Assembly (NCBI GenBank): GCA_040882465.1
Contig: JBBEBG010000027.1
Span: 1 to 64,000, forward strand
DNA from: Gemmatimonadota bacterium
Lineage (GTDB): Bacteria > Gemmatimonadota > Gemmatimonadetes > Longimicrobiales > Gaopeijiaceae
Direction: 5' to 3'
Length of the DNA: 64,000 nt
In this document: piece after piece, positions 32,794 through 41,742 of the stretch
Position numbering within the stretch: position 1 is the first letter of the stretch
Layout: each line of letters begins with the position of its first letter
Translations under genes and position numbers: made by a program
Notes under the pieces: generated by a model
What the model was told of the DNA's origin: nothing
The model's input: only the letters and a program-made list of their open reading frames with translations
Database searches by the model: none

Positions 32794-34467
32794 TCATTGC
32801 CGGAGCGCCCGCCCCGGCGCCGATGCGCCGGCAGGAGCTTCCACTGCACCCGCCTCCCACGCGACCACGCCGTTGACCCACACGAAGTCCATCCCGCGCG
32901 CCAGCTGATGCGGCTCCTCGAAGTCGGCCGGATCCTCGATGTTCTCCGGAGTGAAGAGAACGAGGTCGGCCGCGAACCCAGGCTGTAAGAGTCCGCGCGG
33001 GACCTCCTGCTGTTCCGGATCGGAGAGCCCGAAGAGCGCCGCCGTCTGCCCAGACATCTTCGCGACCCCTTCTTCCAGCGAGAGCGTCCCCTCCTCCACG
33101 ACGAAGCGCCGGATCACGCGAGCGAAGGAGCCGTAGCCGCGCGGGTGCTCCATGGAAGGACTTCCGTCCGAGGAGATCACGGTGTGGGGATCGAGGAGGA
33201 AGGTGCTCATCCAGGCGTCGTCCATCACGAAGTAAGCGGCGCGGGCACCGCTCGGTCCCAGCTCGATGAGAATGTCCTCGAAGGGCCTCCCCGTTGCGGC
33301 CGCCGCCTCGGCAAGGGTGCTCCCGGCGTATGGCCCCGATGCGAAGAGGGTCGCCTCCGGGCCGTTCCGGGCATTGATCCGATTCCGCAGGTACTCGGCC
33401 AGCTCCGCCCGCCGGCTCACGGCGACGGCCGGGTAGTCCGCGCCCCCCCGTGCGAAGTCCGGAAAGAGGATGGAGAGGCCGGTGTAACTGGCGGTGTAGG
33501 GATAGACGTCCGCGCTCACTTCTTGACCTTCGGCCCGCGCACGCTCCATGCGGGCGAAGATCCGGTCGAGGAGGGCTCGGTCGCTCCCGAGCACGACCTT
33601 GATGTGCGACACATGCACCCGCGCGCCGGAGCGGCGCCCCTGCTCGAGGAGCTCCTCGATCGAGGCCTCGACCTGGTCCGCGTCCTCGCTCCGCATGTGG
33701 CTCATGACGATCCCGTCGTGCGCGGCGACGGGGCGGGCGGCCGCGGCCAGCTCCTCGAGATCCGCCGGGCGGCCGGAATCGTACTCGAGCCCGGTGGAAA
33801 GGCCGAACGCGCCGGCTGCCATCGCGGTCTCGACGAGGGCGGCGAGCCGCTCCCGCCCCGCCGCGTTCGCGGGTCCGCCGAGCCCCGCTTCTCCCCGAAG
33901 CGTCCCGTGCCCGATGAGATAGCCGACGTTCACCCAGGGCGGCGACGCCTCGATTCGGGCCAGGAGCCCTGCGAGCTCGCCCGCTCGCGGGCTCGTTCCG
34001 TCGAGTCCGAGGAGGATCGTGGTCACCCCCTGCGCGAGGGAGTTCGCGAATCGCGCGCCCCCGTCGGGCTCGCCATGCGCGTGCGGGTCGATGAACCCGG
34101 GGGCGAGCACGCGTCCGGCCGCGTCCATCCGTTCCACGACCTGGAGGGTGTCGGGATTGAGCGGCCCGACGTAGACGACGCGGCCGTCGTCCACGAGAAC
34201 GCCGCCGTCGCGCGCCGGCTCCCCGGTGCCGTCCACGATCCGCGCGTTCCAGATCGCGAGGTCGTAAGGCGGCGGGGTGAGCGGCGGAGGTACCAGCTGC
34301 GCGCCCGGGGAGGACGTTTCAGCTGAAACGTCTTCCGCCGCCGAAGCGCCTGCGTCCGGATTCCCGGCATCCGCCCCGGGTCCGCAGGCGGCAATGATGA
34401 GGGCGGAACACGCGAGCTCCGGGAGCGCGAGGACGCGTGTCGGGCGGAACCGTGCGATCGGACGCAT
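32794..34467 (-). CDS. N-acyl-D-amino-acid deacylase-like lipoprotein
   Basis: The 557-residue protein has a lipobox (CSALIIAACGPGADAG), a Ala/Ser-rich linker, then the D-aminoacylase-type amidohydrolase. It shows DLAIWNARIVDGTGEPARDG, APGFIDPHAHGEPDGG (H-x-H), GVTTILLGLDG, VHVSHIKVVLGSD (Lys and His), and VISSDGSPSMEHPRGYGSFA (Asp). It probably removes N-acyl groups from D-amino acids in the periplasm. The linker coding DNA contains the palindrome at 34313-34332. Confidence 0.88.
   Translation of the reverse strand: MRPIARFRPTRVLALPELACSALIIAACGPGADAGNPDAGASAAEDVSAETSSPGAQLVPPPLTPPPYDLAIWNARIVDGTGEPARDGGVLVDDGRVVYVGPLNPDTLQVVERMDAAGRVLAPGFIDPHAHGEPDGGARFANSLAQGVTTILLGLDGTSPRAGELAGLLARIEASPPWVNVGYLIGHGTLRGEAGLGGPANAAGRERLAALVETAMAAGAFGLSTGLEYDSGRPADLEELAAAARPVAAHDGIVMSHMRSEDADQVEASIEELLEQGRRSGARVHVSHIKVVLGSDRALLDRIFARMERARAEGQEVSADVYPYTASYTGLSILFPDFARGGADYPAVAVSRRAELAEYLRNRINARNGPEATLFASGPYAGSTLAEAAAATGRPFEDILIELGPSGARAAYFVMDDAWMSTFLLDPHTVISSDGSPSMEHPRGYGSFARVIRRFVVEEGTLSLEEGVAKMSGQTAALFGLSDPEQQEVPRGLLQPGFAADLVLFTPENIEDPADFEEPHQLARGMDFVWVNGVVAWEAGAVEAPAGASAPGRALRQ
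34313..34332. repeat. 20-bp perfect palindrome
   Basis: GACGTTTCAGCTGAAACGTC is a perfect palindrome within the linker region of the deacylase gene. Its 14-bp core GTTTCAGCTGAAAC recurs at 41729-41742 close to the start of the DUF5916 gene. Confidence 0.6.
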
Positions 34468-34574
34468 GACGGTCCTCCAAGGGAAATGGTGCGGGAAGTC
34501 ACTGGAAGATCGGCCCCGGGATTCCGACCCCGCAACCCGAAGGGAAATCGCTTATCTTGGAATTCGCGTTTCCC

Positions 34575-34648
34575 GCGCCCGTAGCTCAACTGGATAGAGC
34601 ACCAGACTTCGGATCTGGGGGTTGGGGGTTCGAATCCCTCCGGGCGCA
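34575..34648 (+). tRNA. tRNA-Arg (anticodon TCG)
   Basis: This 74-nt cloverleaf has acceptor stem GCGCCCG/CGGGCGC and discriminator A. The D arm contains GCTC-AACTGGATA-GAGC. The anticodon stem CCAGA/TCTGG has loop CTTCGGA (anticodon TCG, Arg CGA/CGG-reading). The T arm is GGGGG-TTCGAAT-CCCTC. CCA is not encoded. A FitAB-like TA locus follows 130 bp downstream. Confidence 0.95.
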
Positions 34649-34742
34649 CTTCGGTCCCATCCAGCCATCCCACCGCCTGGCCCTTCGCGTTTCATTTCGG
34701 GTGGCGGACCTGAGGCCCCCCGGGCCGCGACCGGCTCCGCCC

Positions 34743-34769
34743 CTATCGCATGTGCGTCACATGTGATAG
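34743..34769. promoter_or_regulatory. 27-bp operator of the FitAB-like operon
   Basis: Arms CTATCGCATGTG and CACATGTGATAG (11 of 12 complementary) are separated by CGT. The repeat ends 9 bp before the antitoxin ATG at 34779, so the mRNA leader must be very short. Confidence 0.65.
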
Positions 34770-34778
34770 CGTTCTTCC

Positions 34779-35015
34779 ATGCCCAAGATGATCCAGGTGA
34801 GAAACGTGTCCGACGACTTACACCGTGCGCTCGTAGAGCGAGCCGAGGCTCGCGGCCAGACGCTCACGGATTACGTCCAAGGGATTCTGGAACGAGAGGT
34901 GGCGAGACCCCCGGTACAAGAGGTACTGGCCCGAATCCGGAGTCGGAGCCCCGTGAAGCTTCCAAAGACCGTAGCGGAGTACATCCGTGAAGAACGGGAT
35001 CGGTGGGCGCGCTGA
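34779..35015 (+). CDS. FitA-like antitoxin
   Basis: The 78-residue RHH protein reads MIQVRNVSDDLHRALVERAE then ARGQTLTDYVQGILEREVAR (residues about 4-43), and has a C-terminal toxin-binding tail (LPKTVAEYIREERDRWAR). It overlaps the toxin gene by 13 bp. Confidence 0.87.
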   Translation: MPKMIQVRNVSDDLHRALVERAEARGQTLTDYVQGILEREVARPPVQEVLARIRSRSPVKLPKTVAEYIREERDRWAR

Positions 35016-35410
35016 CCGCGCTGGTCTGCGATTCGTCGGTGCTCCTCGAGATCCTTCTCCGCACTGGTCGCGCCGATCCCGTCGCAGCGCTCATCGAGGA
35101 CGAAATTGCTGATCTCCACGTCCCCGCGCTTTGCGACATCGAGGTCGTATCGGCGGTCCGGCGCCTTTCGCGGATGGGCTTCCTACCCGGGGACCGTGGC
35201 GACGGCGTAGTGGAGGACTACCTGGACCTCCCCCTCATCCGGCATGGGCACACTGCGCTTCTCGAGCGAATCTTGGCGCTGCGTGAGAATTTCTCCGCGT
35301 ACGACGCTACCTACGTCGCCCTCGCGGAACGCCTCAGCGCCCCCCTCGCGACCCGGGATGCGCGGTTGATCCGTGCGACGAGGCGCCACACCGATCTCGC
35401 TCTGCTCTGA
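35003..35410 (+). CDS. FitB/VapC-like PIN domain toxin
   Basis: The 135-residue PIN protein shows TALVCDSSVLLEILLRTGRA (Asp), PALCDIEVVSAVRRLSRMG (Glu), ENFSAYDATYVALAERLSAP (Asp), and LATRDARLIRATRRHTD (Asp). All catalytic positions are present. It starts with GTG inside the antitoxin gene. Confidence 0.88.
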   Translation: MGALTALVCDSSVLLEILLRTGRADPVAALIEDEIADLHVPALCDIEVVSAVRRLSRMGFLPGDRGDGVVEDYLDLPLIRHGHTALLERILALRENFSAYDATYVALAERLSAPLATRDARLIRATRRHTDLALL

Positions 35411-35461
35411 GGCCCGTCCGGCGCTCTGGCCGCGAGACCAGTTCGGGGGAGGAGGAGCCTG

Positions 35462-36265
35462 ATGCCCGGAAAGGACGGGCCTGTTGGAAAAGCGCCGCCC
35501 GACAAGGCCGGAAGCGCGCCGATGGGGCAGGACGCGAAGCCGAGCACCCCAGCGGCCCGCGAGAACGAGCGCATTTTCCTCGAGGGGCCGCGGAGCCGGC
35601 GCGAGGAGTTCATGCGCGTCCTGCGGATCGGGAGCGAGTTCGTGAGGGGATTTCGCGCGCTCCACTTCGTGGGGCCCTGCGTCACGGTGTTCGGCTCGGC
35701 CCGGATCTTCGAAGGGAACGGTTATTACGAGCTGGGGAGGGAGGTCGGCGCCGAGCTCGCCCACGCGGGGTTCACCGTCATGACGGGCGGTGGTCCAGGG
35801 ATCATGGAGGCGGCAAACCGCGGCGCGCGCGAGGCGGGAGGCACTTCGATCGGTTGCAACATCGAGCTTCCCATGGAGCAGCTTCCGAATTCCTACCTGG
35901 ACAAATTCGTCGAGTTCAATCACTTCTTCGTCAGAAAGGTGATGCTCCTGAAGTATTCGTACGGGTTCATCGCCCTCCCCGGCGGCTTCGGCACGATGGA
36001 CGAAATCTTCGAGACGGCGACCCTCGTCCAGACCGGAAAAATCTGGGGGTTCCCCCTCGTCCTCGTGGGCACCGAGTTTTGGGCTCCCCTTCTCGACTTC
36101 CTCCGCGACCGTCCCCTCGCGAGGGGGACGATCGACGGAAAGGACCTGGACCTCCTCTTCCTGACGGACTCGGCGCAGGAGGCGGTCGCCCACATTCGCC
36201 GCGTCGCCGGCCACAACCCTGGGCTCCGGTTCCATCCGCATGCCGTGCTGGGCGAGAAGGAGTAG
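35462..36265 (+). CDS. LOG family protein (TIGR00730-like)
   Basis: The 267-residue protein has a variable N-terminus of about 60 residues, then the LOG Rossmann-like fold: CVTVFGSARIFEGNGYYELG, GFTVMTGGGPGIMEAANRGA, and the motif IALPGGFGTMDEIFETATLV. LOG enzymes cleave ribose phosphate from nucleoside 5'-monophosphates (cytokinin activation in plants; purine salvage or stress roles in bacteria). The motif is complete. ATG 35462 follows GGGGGAGGAGG. Confidence 0.9.
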   Translation: MPGKDGPVGKAPPDKAGSAPMGQDAKPSTPAARENERIFLEGPRSRREEFMRVLRIGSEFVRGFRALHFVGPCVTVFGSARIFEGNGYYELGREVGAELAHAGFTVMTGGGPGIMEAANRGAREAGGTSIGCNIELPMEQLPNSYLDKFVEFNHFFVRKVMLLKYSYGFIALPGGFGTMDEIFETATLVQTGKIWGFPLVLVGTEFWAPLLDFLRDRPLARGTIDGKDLDLLFLTDSAQEAVAHIRRVAGHNPGLRFHPHAVLGEKE

Positions 36266-36285
36266 GCGCAGCGCTTGGCGCGCCC

Positions 36286-37431
36286 ATGGACACGAATGAG
36301 GCTCGGACCTCCGGCGCCCTCGCCCGGCTCGCGCTCCTCCTCCTCACGCTCCTTCTCCTTCCCGCCTGCAACCCGATCTACGTGGTGCGGGCGGGTTGGG
36401 CGCAGGCGCGGATCCTCGCCTCGCGGGAGCCCCTCACCGAGGTGATGACGGATCCCGCGGTGGATCCGGCGACCCGAGCGAGCCTCCGCCTGGTGCACGA
36501 CGCGCGCCTCTTCGCGGTCGAGAGGCTCGGCTTCCAGAACGCGGGAGATTCGTACACCTCCTTCGCCGCGCTCCCGTCCGACACACTCGCGCTCGTTCTC
36601 TCCGCCGCCTACCGCGACCGGCTCGAGTTTCGCACCTGGTGGTTTCCGATCACGGGGCGGGTGCCGTACCGGGCGTACTTCTCCGTCGAAGGTGGGGAGC
36701 GCGCGCGGGATCAGTTGGAGCGGGAGGGGTTCGACACGTACCTGCGGCCGACGGCTGCTTTCTCGACGCTCGGTTGGTTCGCGGACCCGCTTTATTCCAC
36801 GCTCCTCCGCCAGAATGACGTCTCCCTCGTGGAAACGGTCCTCCACGAGCTGGCGCACAATCACCTCTACATCGGTAGCCGGGGGACCTTCAACGAGTCC
36901 TTCGCCACCTTCGTGGGGCACGCGGCCGCGATCGAGTTTTTTTGCGGACGAGAGGGGGGCGGCCCGGCGACGGTGAAGTGCGCTCGGGCGCGCGACCTCT
37001 GGGCGGATGCGCTCGACATCTCGCGCTTCATCACGGCGCTCGAGGGGCGGATCCGGGCGCTGTATGCGCTGGGGGCGCGAGGAGAGGGGCTCGCCTCCGG
37101 CGCGGACCCCGGCCCGCCCCCCGGTGCGGTGCCCGGGCCTCTCTCGGACGTGGGGCTGGATGCCCTCCTCGCGGAGCGGGCGGAGATCTACCGGGAAGCG
37201 CGCGTGGAGTTCTTGGAGCAAGTCCAGCCGGGTCTCCGCTTCGCAGCCTATGGGTTTCTGGCGACGGAGCCGCTGAACAATGCGACCCTCCTCTCGCGGA
37301 GCCTCTACTTTCACCGCCTCCCCGACTTCGACGCCCTCTGGTCCAGGTGGGAGGGCGACTTCGCGGGACTCATGGCCTGGATGCGGGAAGAGGCGCCCCG
37401 GCGGGCGGATCCGTTCCAGATTCTGGACTAA
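36286..37431 (+). CDS. Putative lipoprotein aminopeptidase (Aminopep family)
   Basis: The 381-residue protein has a lipobox (LLLTLLLLPACNPIYVVRAG) and the zinc motif VLHELAHNHLYIGSRGTFNE (HExxH plus downstream Glu in NESFATFVG). This matches the predicted aminopeptidase family COG4324. It would sit in the membrane facing the periplasm. Its 3' end (37401-37442) is partly duplicated at 38240-38280, after the TA module that follows it. Confidence 0.85.
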   Translation: MDTNEARTSGALARLALLLLTLLLLPACNPIYVVRAGWAQARILASREPLTEVMTDPAVDPATRASLRLVHDARLFAVERLGFQNAGDSYTSFAALPSDTLALVLSAAYRDRLEFRTWWFPITGRVPYRAYFSVEGGERARDQLEREGFDTYLRPTAAFSTLGWFADPLYSTLLRQNDVSLVETVLHELAHNHLYIGSRGTFNESFATFVGHAAAIEFFCGREGGGPATVKCARARDLWADALDISRFITALEGRIRALYALGARGEGLASGADPGPPPGAVPGPLSDVGLDALLAERAEIYREARVEFLEQVQPGLRFAAYGFLATEPLNNATLLSRSLYFHRLPDFDALWSRWEGDFAGLMAWMREEAPRRADPFQILD

Positions 37432-37442
37432 TGGCGCTGGGC
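37401..37442. repeat. 3' end of aminopeptidase gene, left copy of direct repeat
   Basis: The segment from GCGGGCGGATCCGTT to the stop and GCGCTGGG matches 38240-38280 with a few substitutions. The CopG-VapC module lies exactly between the two copies. Confidence 0.65.
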
Positions 37443-37538
37443 GGGCCATACAGCCCAGCCATTCCTGCGCCCCTGGACCCCCTCGAGATTTCGTGGTTCC
37501 GCCAAACGTCCGGCGTTGAGGGATGCGACGCGATGTAT

Positions 37539-37548
37539 TACATATGTA
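37539..37548. promoter_or_regulatory. Palindromic operator candidate
   Basis: TACATATGTA is a perfect 10-bp palindrome ending 3 bp before the CopG-like ATG at 37552. It is again placed at the start codon rather than further upstream. Confidence 0.5.
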
Positions 37549-37551
37549 CAC

Positions 37552-37785
37552 ATGAGTACGACGTTGACAATCCGATTGGATGAGGCGCTCCGCGAGGCGC
37601 TGGAGGCCCGGGGCCGAGAGCAGGGAAAATCCCTGTCCGAGACGGCGCGGGAGATCTTGCGGAACGCCGTGGAGGAACGGCCTCTCGCACTCCGAACCAG
37701 CCAGCTCCGGGGGCGCCTGCACTTGGGAGACCATACCCGGGAAGGATGGCGGGCCGAACTCCATCGGCGTAACTGGCGCCGTTGA
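37552..37785 (+). CDS. CopG-like RHH antitoxin
   Basis: The 77-residue protein reads STTLTIRLDEALREALEARG then REQGKSLSETAREILRNAVE, a canonical RHH unit, and a toxin-binding tail (RTSQLRGRLHLGDHTREGWR). ATG 37552 follows the palindrome directly. The stop overlaps the toxin as TTGA. Confidence 0.86.
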   Translation: MSTTLTIRLDEALREALEARGREQGKSLSETAREILRNAVEERPLALRTSQLRGRLHLGDHTREGWRAELHRRNWRR

Positions 37786-38198
37786 AGGTCTGGCTCCTGG
37801 ATACGGGACCCCTCGTTGCGTACCTCGACGCGGACGATCCCGCGCACTGGGAGGTCTCGGTATGCTGGGACGCGTTTCGGGGGCGATTGGCGACAACCAG
37901 CGCCGTGGTGACCGAGGCCATGCATTTCGTCGCGGCCGATCGGGCCGGGCCCCGTCACCTCGCCGCGCTCGCCACGGCCGGTGCCCTGGAGATCTACGAT
38001 CTCTGTGGGGCGACCGAGCTCCACGAGGCGGCCGCACTGATGGAAAAATACCTCGACACGCCGATGGACTTCGCGGACGCGACACTCCTCCTCCTCGCCG
38101 AGATCCTGAGCTTGGACGACATCTTCACATTGGATCGCCGGGGCTTCGCCACCTACCGCACGCGCGACGGACGCGCGCTCCGACTCGTCCTCAACTGA
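37782..38198 (+). CDS. VapC-type PIN domain toxin
   Basis: The 138-residue protein has VWLLDTGPLVAYLDADDPAH (Asp), SAVVTEAMHFVAA (Glu), DTPMDFADATLLLLAEILSL (Asp), and IFTLDRRGFATYR (Asp). The catalytic set is complete. It starts with TTG in a TTGA overlap. The module is bracketed by copies of the aminopeptidase 3' end. Confidence 0.88.
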   Translation: MKVWLLDTGPLVAYLDADDPAHWEVSVCWDAFRGRLATTSAVVTEAMHFVAADRAGPRHLAALATAGALEIYDLCGATELHEAAALMEKYLDTPMDFADATLLLLAEILSLDDIFTLDRRGFATYRTRDGRALRLVLN

Positions 38199-38239
38199 CC
38201 CGGCCCTCCTCCGGCCTCGTCCCGAGGCGCTTCGCCTCA

Positions 38240-38280
38240 GCGGGCGGATCCGTTCGAGATCCTGGACTAGGCGAGCTGGG
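38240..38280. repeat. 3' end of aminopeptidase gene, right copy of direct repeat
   Basis: It matches 37401-37442 including the former stop region. The copy is out of context and non-coding. The rest of the 38199-38423 gap holds only a small hairpin (GAGGCG-CTT-CGCCTC near 38224). Confidence 0.65.
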
Positions 38281-38423
38281 CGCGTCAGGGCGGCGGCTCC
38301 AGCGACGAAGATTTTCTGTCCCCGGAGAAGCTCCCAGGTTACCGTGGAGCGTTTCGTCGCCGTTCGCGCCGAATCCGCCATTCCCGGCAGAGTGACCTCC
38401 CTTCCGCAATTGAGGACCTCACG

Positions 38424-38807
38424 ATGGAAGACTTCAGTGCGGTGAACTGGCTGGCTGTCGTTCTCGGGGCGGTGGCAGCGTTTCTGGTGGGATGGCTCTG
38501 GTACAGCCCGAAGGTGTTCGGCGTGAAATGGGCGGCGGGCGCCGGAGTGCAGTTGGGCTCGGCCTCCTCCATGCCGGTGGGCGCGATGGTCTCGCAGTTC
38601 GCCGCTCTCTTCCTCCTGGCCACGGTGGTGGGAATCACGGCGACCACGAACGCCCTCTTCACGGCGATCCTCGCGATCCTTGCGGCTGCGATGTTCGTGG
38701 CCTCCTCCGGCGCGTACGTGAAGAAGAGCTCGGCCGCGATTCTGATCGAGTTCTTCTACATCGTCGTCGCGGGAGCCGTCATGATCCTCGCGCAGGGCGC
38801 GCTTTAG
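38424..38807 (+). CDS. DUF1761 membrane protein
   Basis: The 127-residue protein has four predicted TM helices: NWLAVVLGAVAAFLVGWLWY with SPKVFGVKWA after it (the DUF1761 WYSPxxFG signature), SQFAALFLLATVVGITATTN, ALFTAILAILAAAMFVASSG, and FFYIVVAGAVMILAQG. The function is unknown. Confidence 0.88.
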   Translation: MEDFSAVNWLAVVLGAVAAFLVGWLWYSPKVFGVKWAAGAGVQLGSASSMPVGAMVSQFAALFLLATVVGITATTNALFTAILAILAAAMFVASSGAYVKKSSAAILIEFFYIVVAGAVMILAQGAL

Positions 38808-38856
38808 GCCGGCGGGCGGGCGCCCCCTCCCCCGCTCCCCGCGCCGAGGGTCGGAA

Positions 38857-39315
38857 TTGAAGATCTGGATCGACGCGGACGCGGCCCCACGCGAGGCGAA
38901 GGAAGTCGTTTTTCGGGCCGCCCTGCGCCTCGAGATTCGGACCGTATTGGTCGCGAATCAGCGGCTGACCCTCCCCCTGAACAACCCGCACCTGAGTGCC
39001 GTGCGCGTGCAGGGCGGACCGGACGTCGCCGACCGCCATATCGCGGACCACGCGGAGGCGGGAGACATCGCCGTGACTGCGGACATTCCGCTCGCGGCGA
39101 CGCTCGTGGAACGCGGCGTCGTGGTGATCGACCCGCGTGGCGAGCTCTACTCCGAGGAAAACGTGCGGGAGCGCCTCTCGATCCGCGATTTCATGGATTC
39201 GCTCCGGTCCACGGGCGTGGAGACCGGGGGACCGAAGCCCTACACGGACCGGGACAAGCGGTCCTTCGCGGACGCCCTGGACCGGACGCTGACGGCGATG
39301 CGCCGAGGCCGCTGA
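38857..39315 (+). CDS. YaiI/YqxD family protein (DUF188)
   Basis: The 152-residue protein shows MKIWIDADAAPREAKEVVFR, ANQRLTLPLNNPHLSAVRVQ, GDIAVTADIPLAATLVERG, DPRGELYSEENVRERLSIRD, and GPKPYTDRDKRSFADALDRT. These are the full YaiI/YqxD motifs. The fold is PIN-like with conserved Asp residues (DAD, TAD), suggesting a nuclease, but no activity is established. It starts with TTG. Confidence 0.9.
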   Translation: MKIWIDADAAPREAKEVVFRAALRLEIRTVLVANQRLTLPLNNPHLSAVRVQGGPDVADRHIADHAEAGDIAVTADIPLAATLVERGVVVIDPRGELYSEENVRERLSIRDFMDSLRSTGVETGGPKPYTDRDKRSFADALDRTLTAMRRGR

Positions 39316-39347
39316 CGCGGGCTCCTACGGCCGAAAGAGCCGCGTCA
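39313..39347. terminator. Inverted repeat between convergent genes
   Basis: TGACGCGGGCTC (39313-39324) pairs with GAGCCGCGTCA (39337-39347) with one bulged G. It spans the stop of the YaiI/YqxD gene and the stop of the DUF5916 gene. It could slow transcription from both sides; no T-run is present. Confidence 0.4.
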
Positions 39348-41712
39348 CCTTGATCATGAGCCCCCGGTTCGAGAGCTCGGACCAGCGGTCCCCCAGGACA
39401 TCGGTGCTCCGGTCCTCGGTGTAGACGATGAAGAGCTCGCTCCCCGGCGCCCACTCCCACCGGAGCCGGAAGTTGCCGCTGAAGCTGTCGCTACCCGTGT
39501 TGTACTGAATGAGCCCGCTCAGATATGCGCGCGGGGTCATGGTGTAGGTCACCCGCGTGCGGGCCACATGTTGGTCGAACTCCCCTGGTTCCTGCTGCTG
39601 CGGGAGGTCGAGCCAGTTGAACTCGAGGCTCGGTTCCAGAGAGATCCGTGGAGTGACCTCGATGCGGCCATTCCCGAGCCCGACCGAGAGCCGGTCCCCG
39701 GTGTAAAACTCGCCCCACTGGACGCTGAGATTCCCCTGCCAGGGACGCTGGGGCCCGAATCGGTAGCTGGCCTGGAAGTCGGTGTAGGAGTAGCGCCCCG
39801 CCTCGAAGAGCGCGCCCGAGATGCGCTCGTCTTCCGGAAGGAACTCGTAGTTGTCGGAGCCGTTCAGGGTGATGGCGTCGCCGTTTTCGAGGTCCACCTG
39901 CACCCGCCCACCCCGGGACCGACTCTCCACGAAGCCGGCCACGTCGTTTTCGAAATATCCCAGATTCCCCGCGAACGTGATCTGCCGGATCCAGGAGATA
40001 GACGCCGGCCGCGGGCTGTAACTCGCCGAAAGCTAGGTCTGCCGGAACCCCCTGCGGCGCACGAAGCCCAGCTCGGGATTGAAGTCGTCGCCCACGACGA
40101 GGTAGTCGAGGCTTCCCCCGAAGAGGTCCGTGTCGTAGTTGAAGCGCCCCCGGTAGCTCTGGTCGTTCCCTTCGAGTCCCGGCGTCCGCGACCGCGCATA
40201 GTGGGTGACGAAGTTCGCCTCGTCGTTGAATCCGAAGGAACCGTCCACCCCCCACGCCTGGTTCGACTCGCCGGGCGCCGCGAGCGAGCGGGAGCGGTTT
40301 TCGAGGAGGACCCCGATGTTACTCCGCGAAAAAATGTCTCGCCGGAGCCGCAGCACGGAGAAGTTCGTGGACACGGCGCCGATCTCGGCCTCGTCGGCGG
40401 TCTGGATGCTCAACACGCCGACGTCGAAGGAACCGATCTTCCCCGTGAGTCTCCCGCCCCCGAGCACCCGGACCGGGTCGCCCCCCTGAATTCCGATGCG
40501 CCGCGAGTAGAAGAGAGTGGGGGCCGAACCGCCGCCACCACCGCCCGGCCCTCCCGGACCGGTGCCTCCCACCCCAAAATCGAAGATCCCGCGCCCCTCC
40601 AAGAAAAACTCCCGCTTCTCCGGAAAAAAGAGATTGAAGCGGGTGAGGTTCACCTGCTGCTCGTCCACCTCGACCTGCGCGAAGTCCGTATTGACGGTGA
40701 GGTCGAGCGTCAGGTTCTGCGTGACGGCATATTTGACGTCGAGCCCCACGTCGGCCGCGAAGTCGTTCTCGATGGCCGGGTCGGCGACCAGGTCCGTGCT
40801 CAGCCCGGAGGTCAGGTAGGGCTTCACCTCGATGTTGCGGCCGACCGGGGGTGCCTCGATTCCGACGAGGTCGCCATACATCGAGACCCGAAAGACCCCG
40901 TTGGAGCCGGGCCCGACGACCTGGAGGGGGAGCGGGGTGAGGTAGATCCATTCGTTGTCGCGGAGGACGGATCGCCGCATCTGGATTCCCCACACCTGCT
41001 CGACTCCCGGACGGTAACGAAGCGACTTGAAAGGAATCGCCATCTCGACCGTCCATCCCCCGTCGAAGCGGCCCGTCCGAACCTCCGCTACCGGATTCCA
41101 GTCGAAGTTGGGGTTCCCCTCGTTGGTGATCTGGAGGTCCGCGAAGCCCCCGATCGGATTTACGAAGAAGGCGAGGGAGTTTCGCCCGTCATGGTAGGTG
41201 TCCAGATAGACTCCGAAGGAGTCGTTCGCGCGAAGCTGGTTCGAGTCGCGCCGCATCTCGTTCGCGATCCAACCATCCTCACCCTCCGAGTCCCAGATCC
41301 GCGCCGAGACGTAGACGTTCGTGTCATCGAAGGCCATCCAGGCTTCGGTCCGCTCCGTGGGCTCGCCACCCTCGATCGGAACCGCCTGGACGAAGTCGGA
41401 GACCGCGGGGGTGTTCGCGTAGAAAGGCTCGTCGAGGCGACCGTCCGCCTGGATCGGGGTGTCCACGCGGAAGGCGCGGACCGTGGTGTTCCCCGCGGCG
41501 TCCCGCGTCATGGCGGCGGGAGCGGCCGAAGTCGGAGCCGGCTGCGGGGGACCCACCGTCCCCGGCGCATCCGCTTCGGGGACGGACTGTCCCTCGATTC
41601 CCACCGGGGCGAAGAGCGCACCCCCGGCCAGGGCGAATAAAACCGCGAACGAGAGGGCGGGCGCGCTGACCCGCGCACGGGGCCCGCGCGGTCGAATGCC
41701 GACTGGCGTCAT
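39325..41712 (-). pseudogene. DUF5916 (CBM9-like N-terminus, outer-membrane barrel) interrupted by one amber codon
   Basis: One minus-strand frame encodes about 795 residues with a single internal stop, TAG at 40033-40035. The N-terminus has a signal sequence, then a CBM9-like domain (VDTPIQADGRLDEPFYANTP, AWMAFDDTNVYVSARIWDSE, SFGVYLDTYHDGRNSLAFFV). The DUF5916 barrel follows with alternating strands (TVEMAIPFKSLRYRPGVEQV). After the TAG, barrel strands continue undisturbed (LSASYSPRPASISWIRQITF) to a normal C-terminus ending in LFRP. Such proteins are common in Gemmatimonadota and related phyla. A barrel cut at the TAG would lack its last strands. Confidence 0.8.
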
Positions 41713-41728
41713 GCCGGCCCCGGGAAGC

Positions 41729-41742
41729 GTTTCAGCTGAAAC
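41729..41742. promoter_or_regulatory. 14-bp palindrome upstream of DUF5916 gene
   Basis: GTTTCAGCTGAAAC lies 16 bp upstream of the DUF5916 ATG (minus strand) in a divergent intergenic region. The same core occurs at 34316-34329. A GC hairpin (CCCCGG/CCGGGG, about 41764-41784) follows. Either could be regulatory. Confidence 0.45.

Noticed and set aside
35920-38085. A 721-codon minus-strand frame across LOG, aminopeptidase and CopG genes
   Set aside because: It crosses three well-supported plus-strand genes and is Arg/Pro-rich; it is an artefact of GC content.
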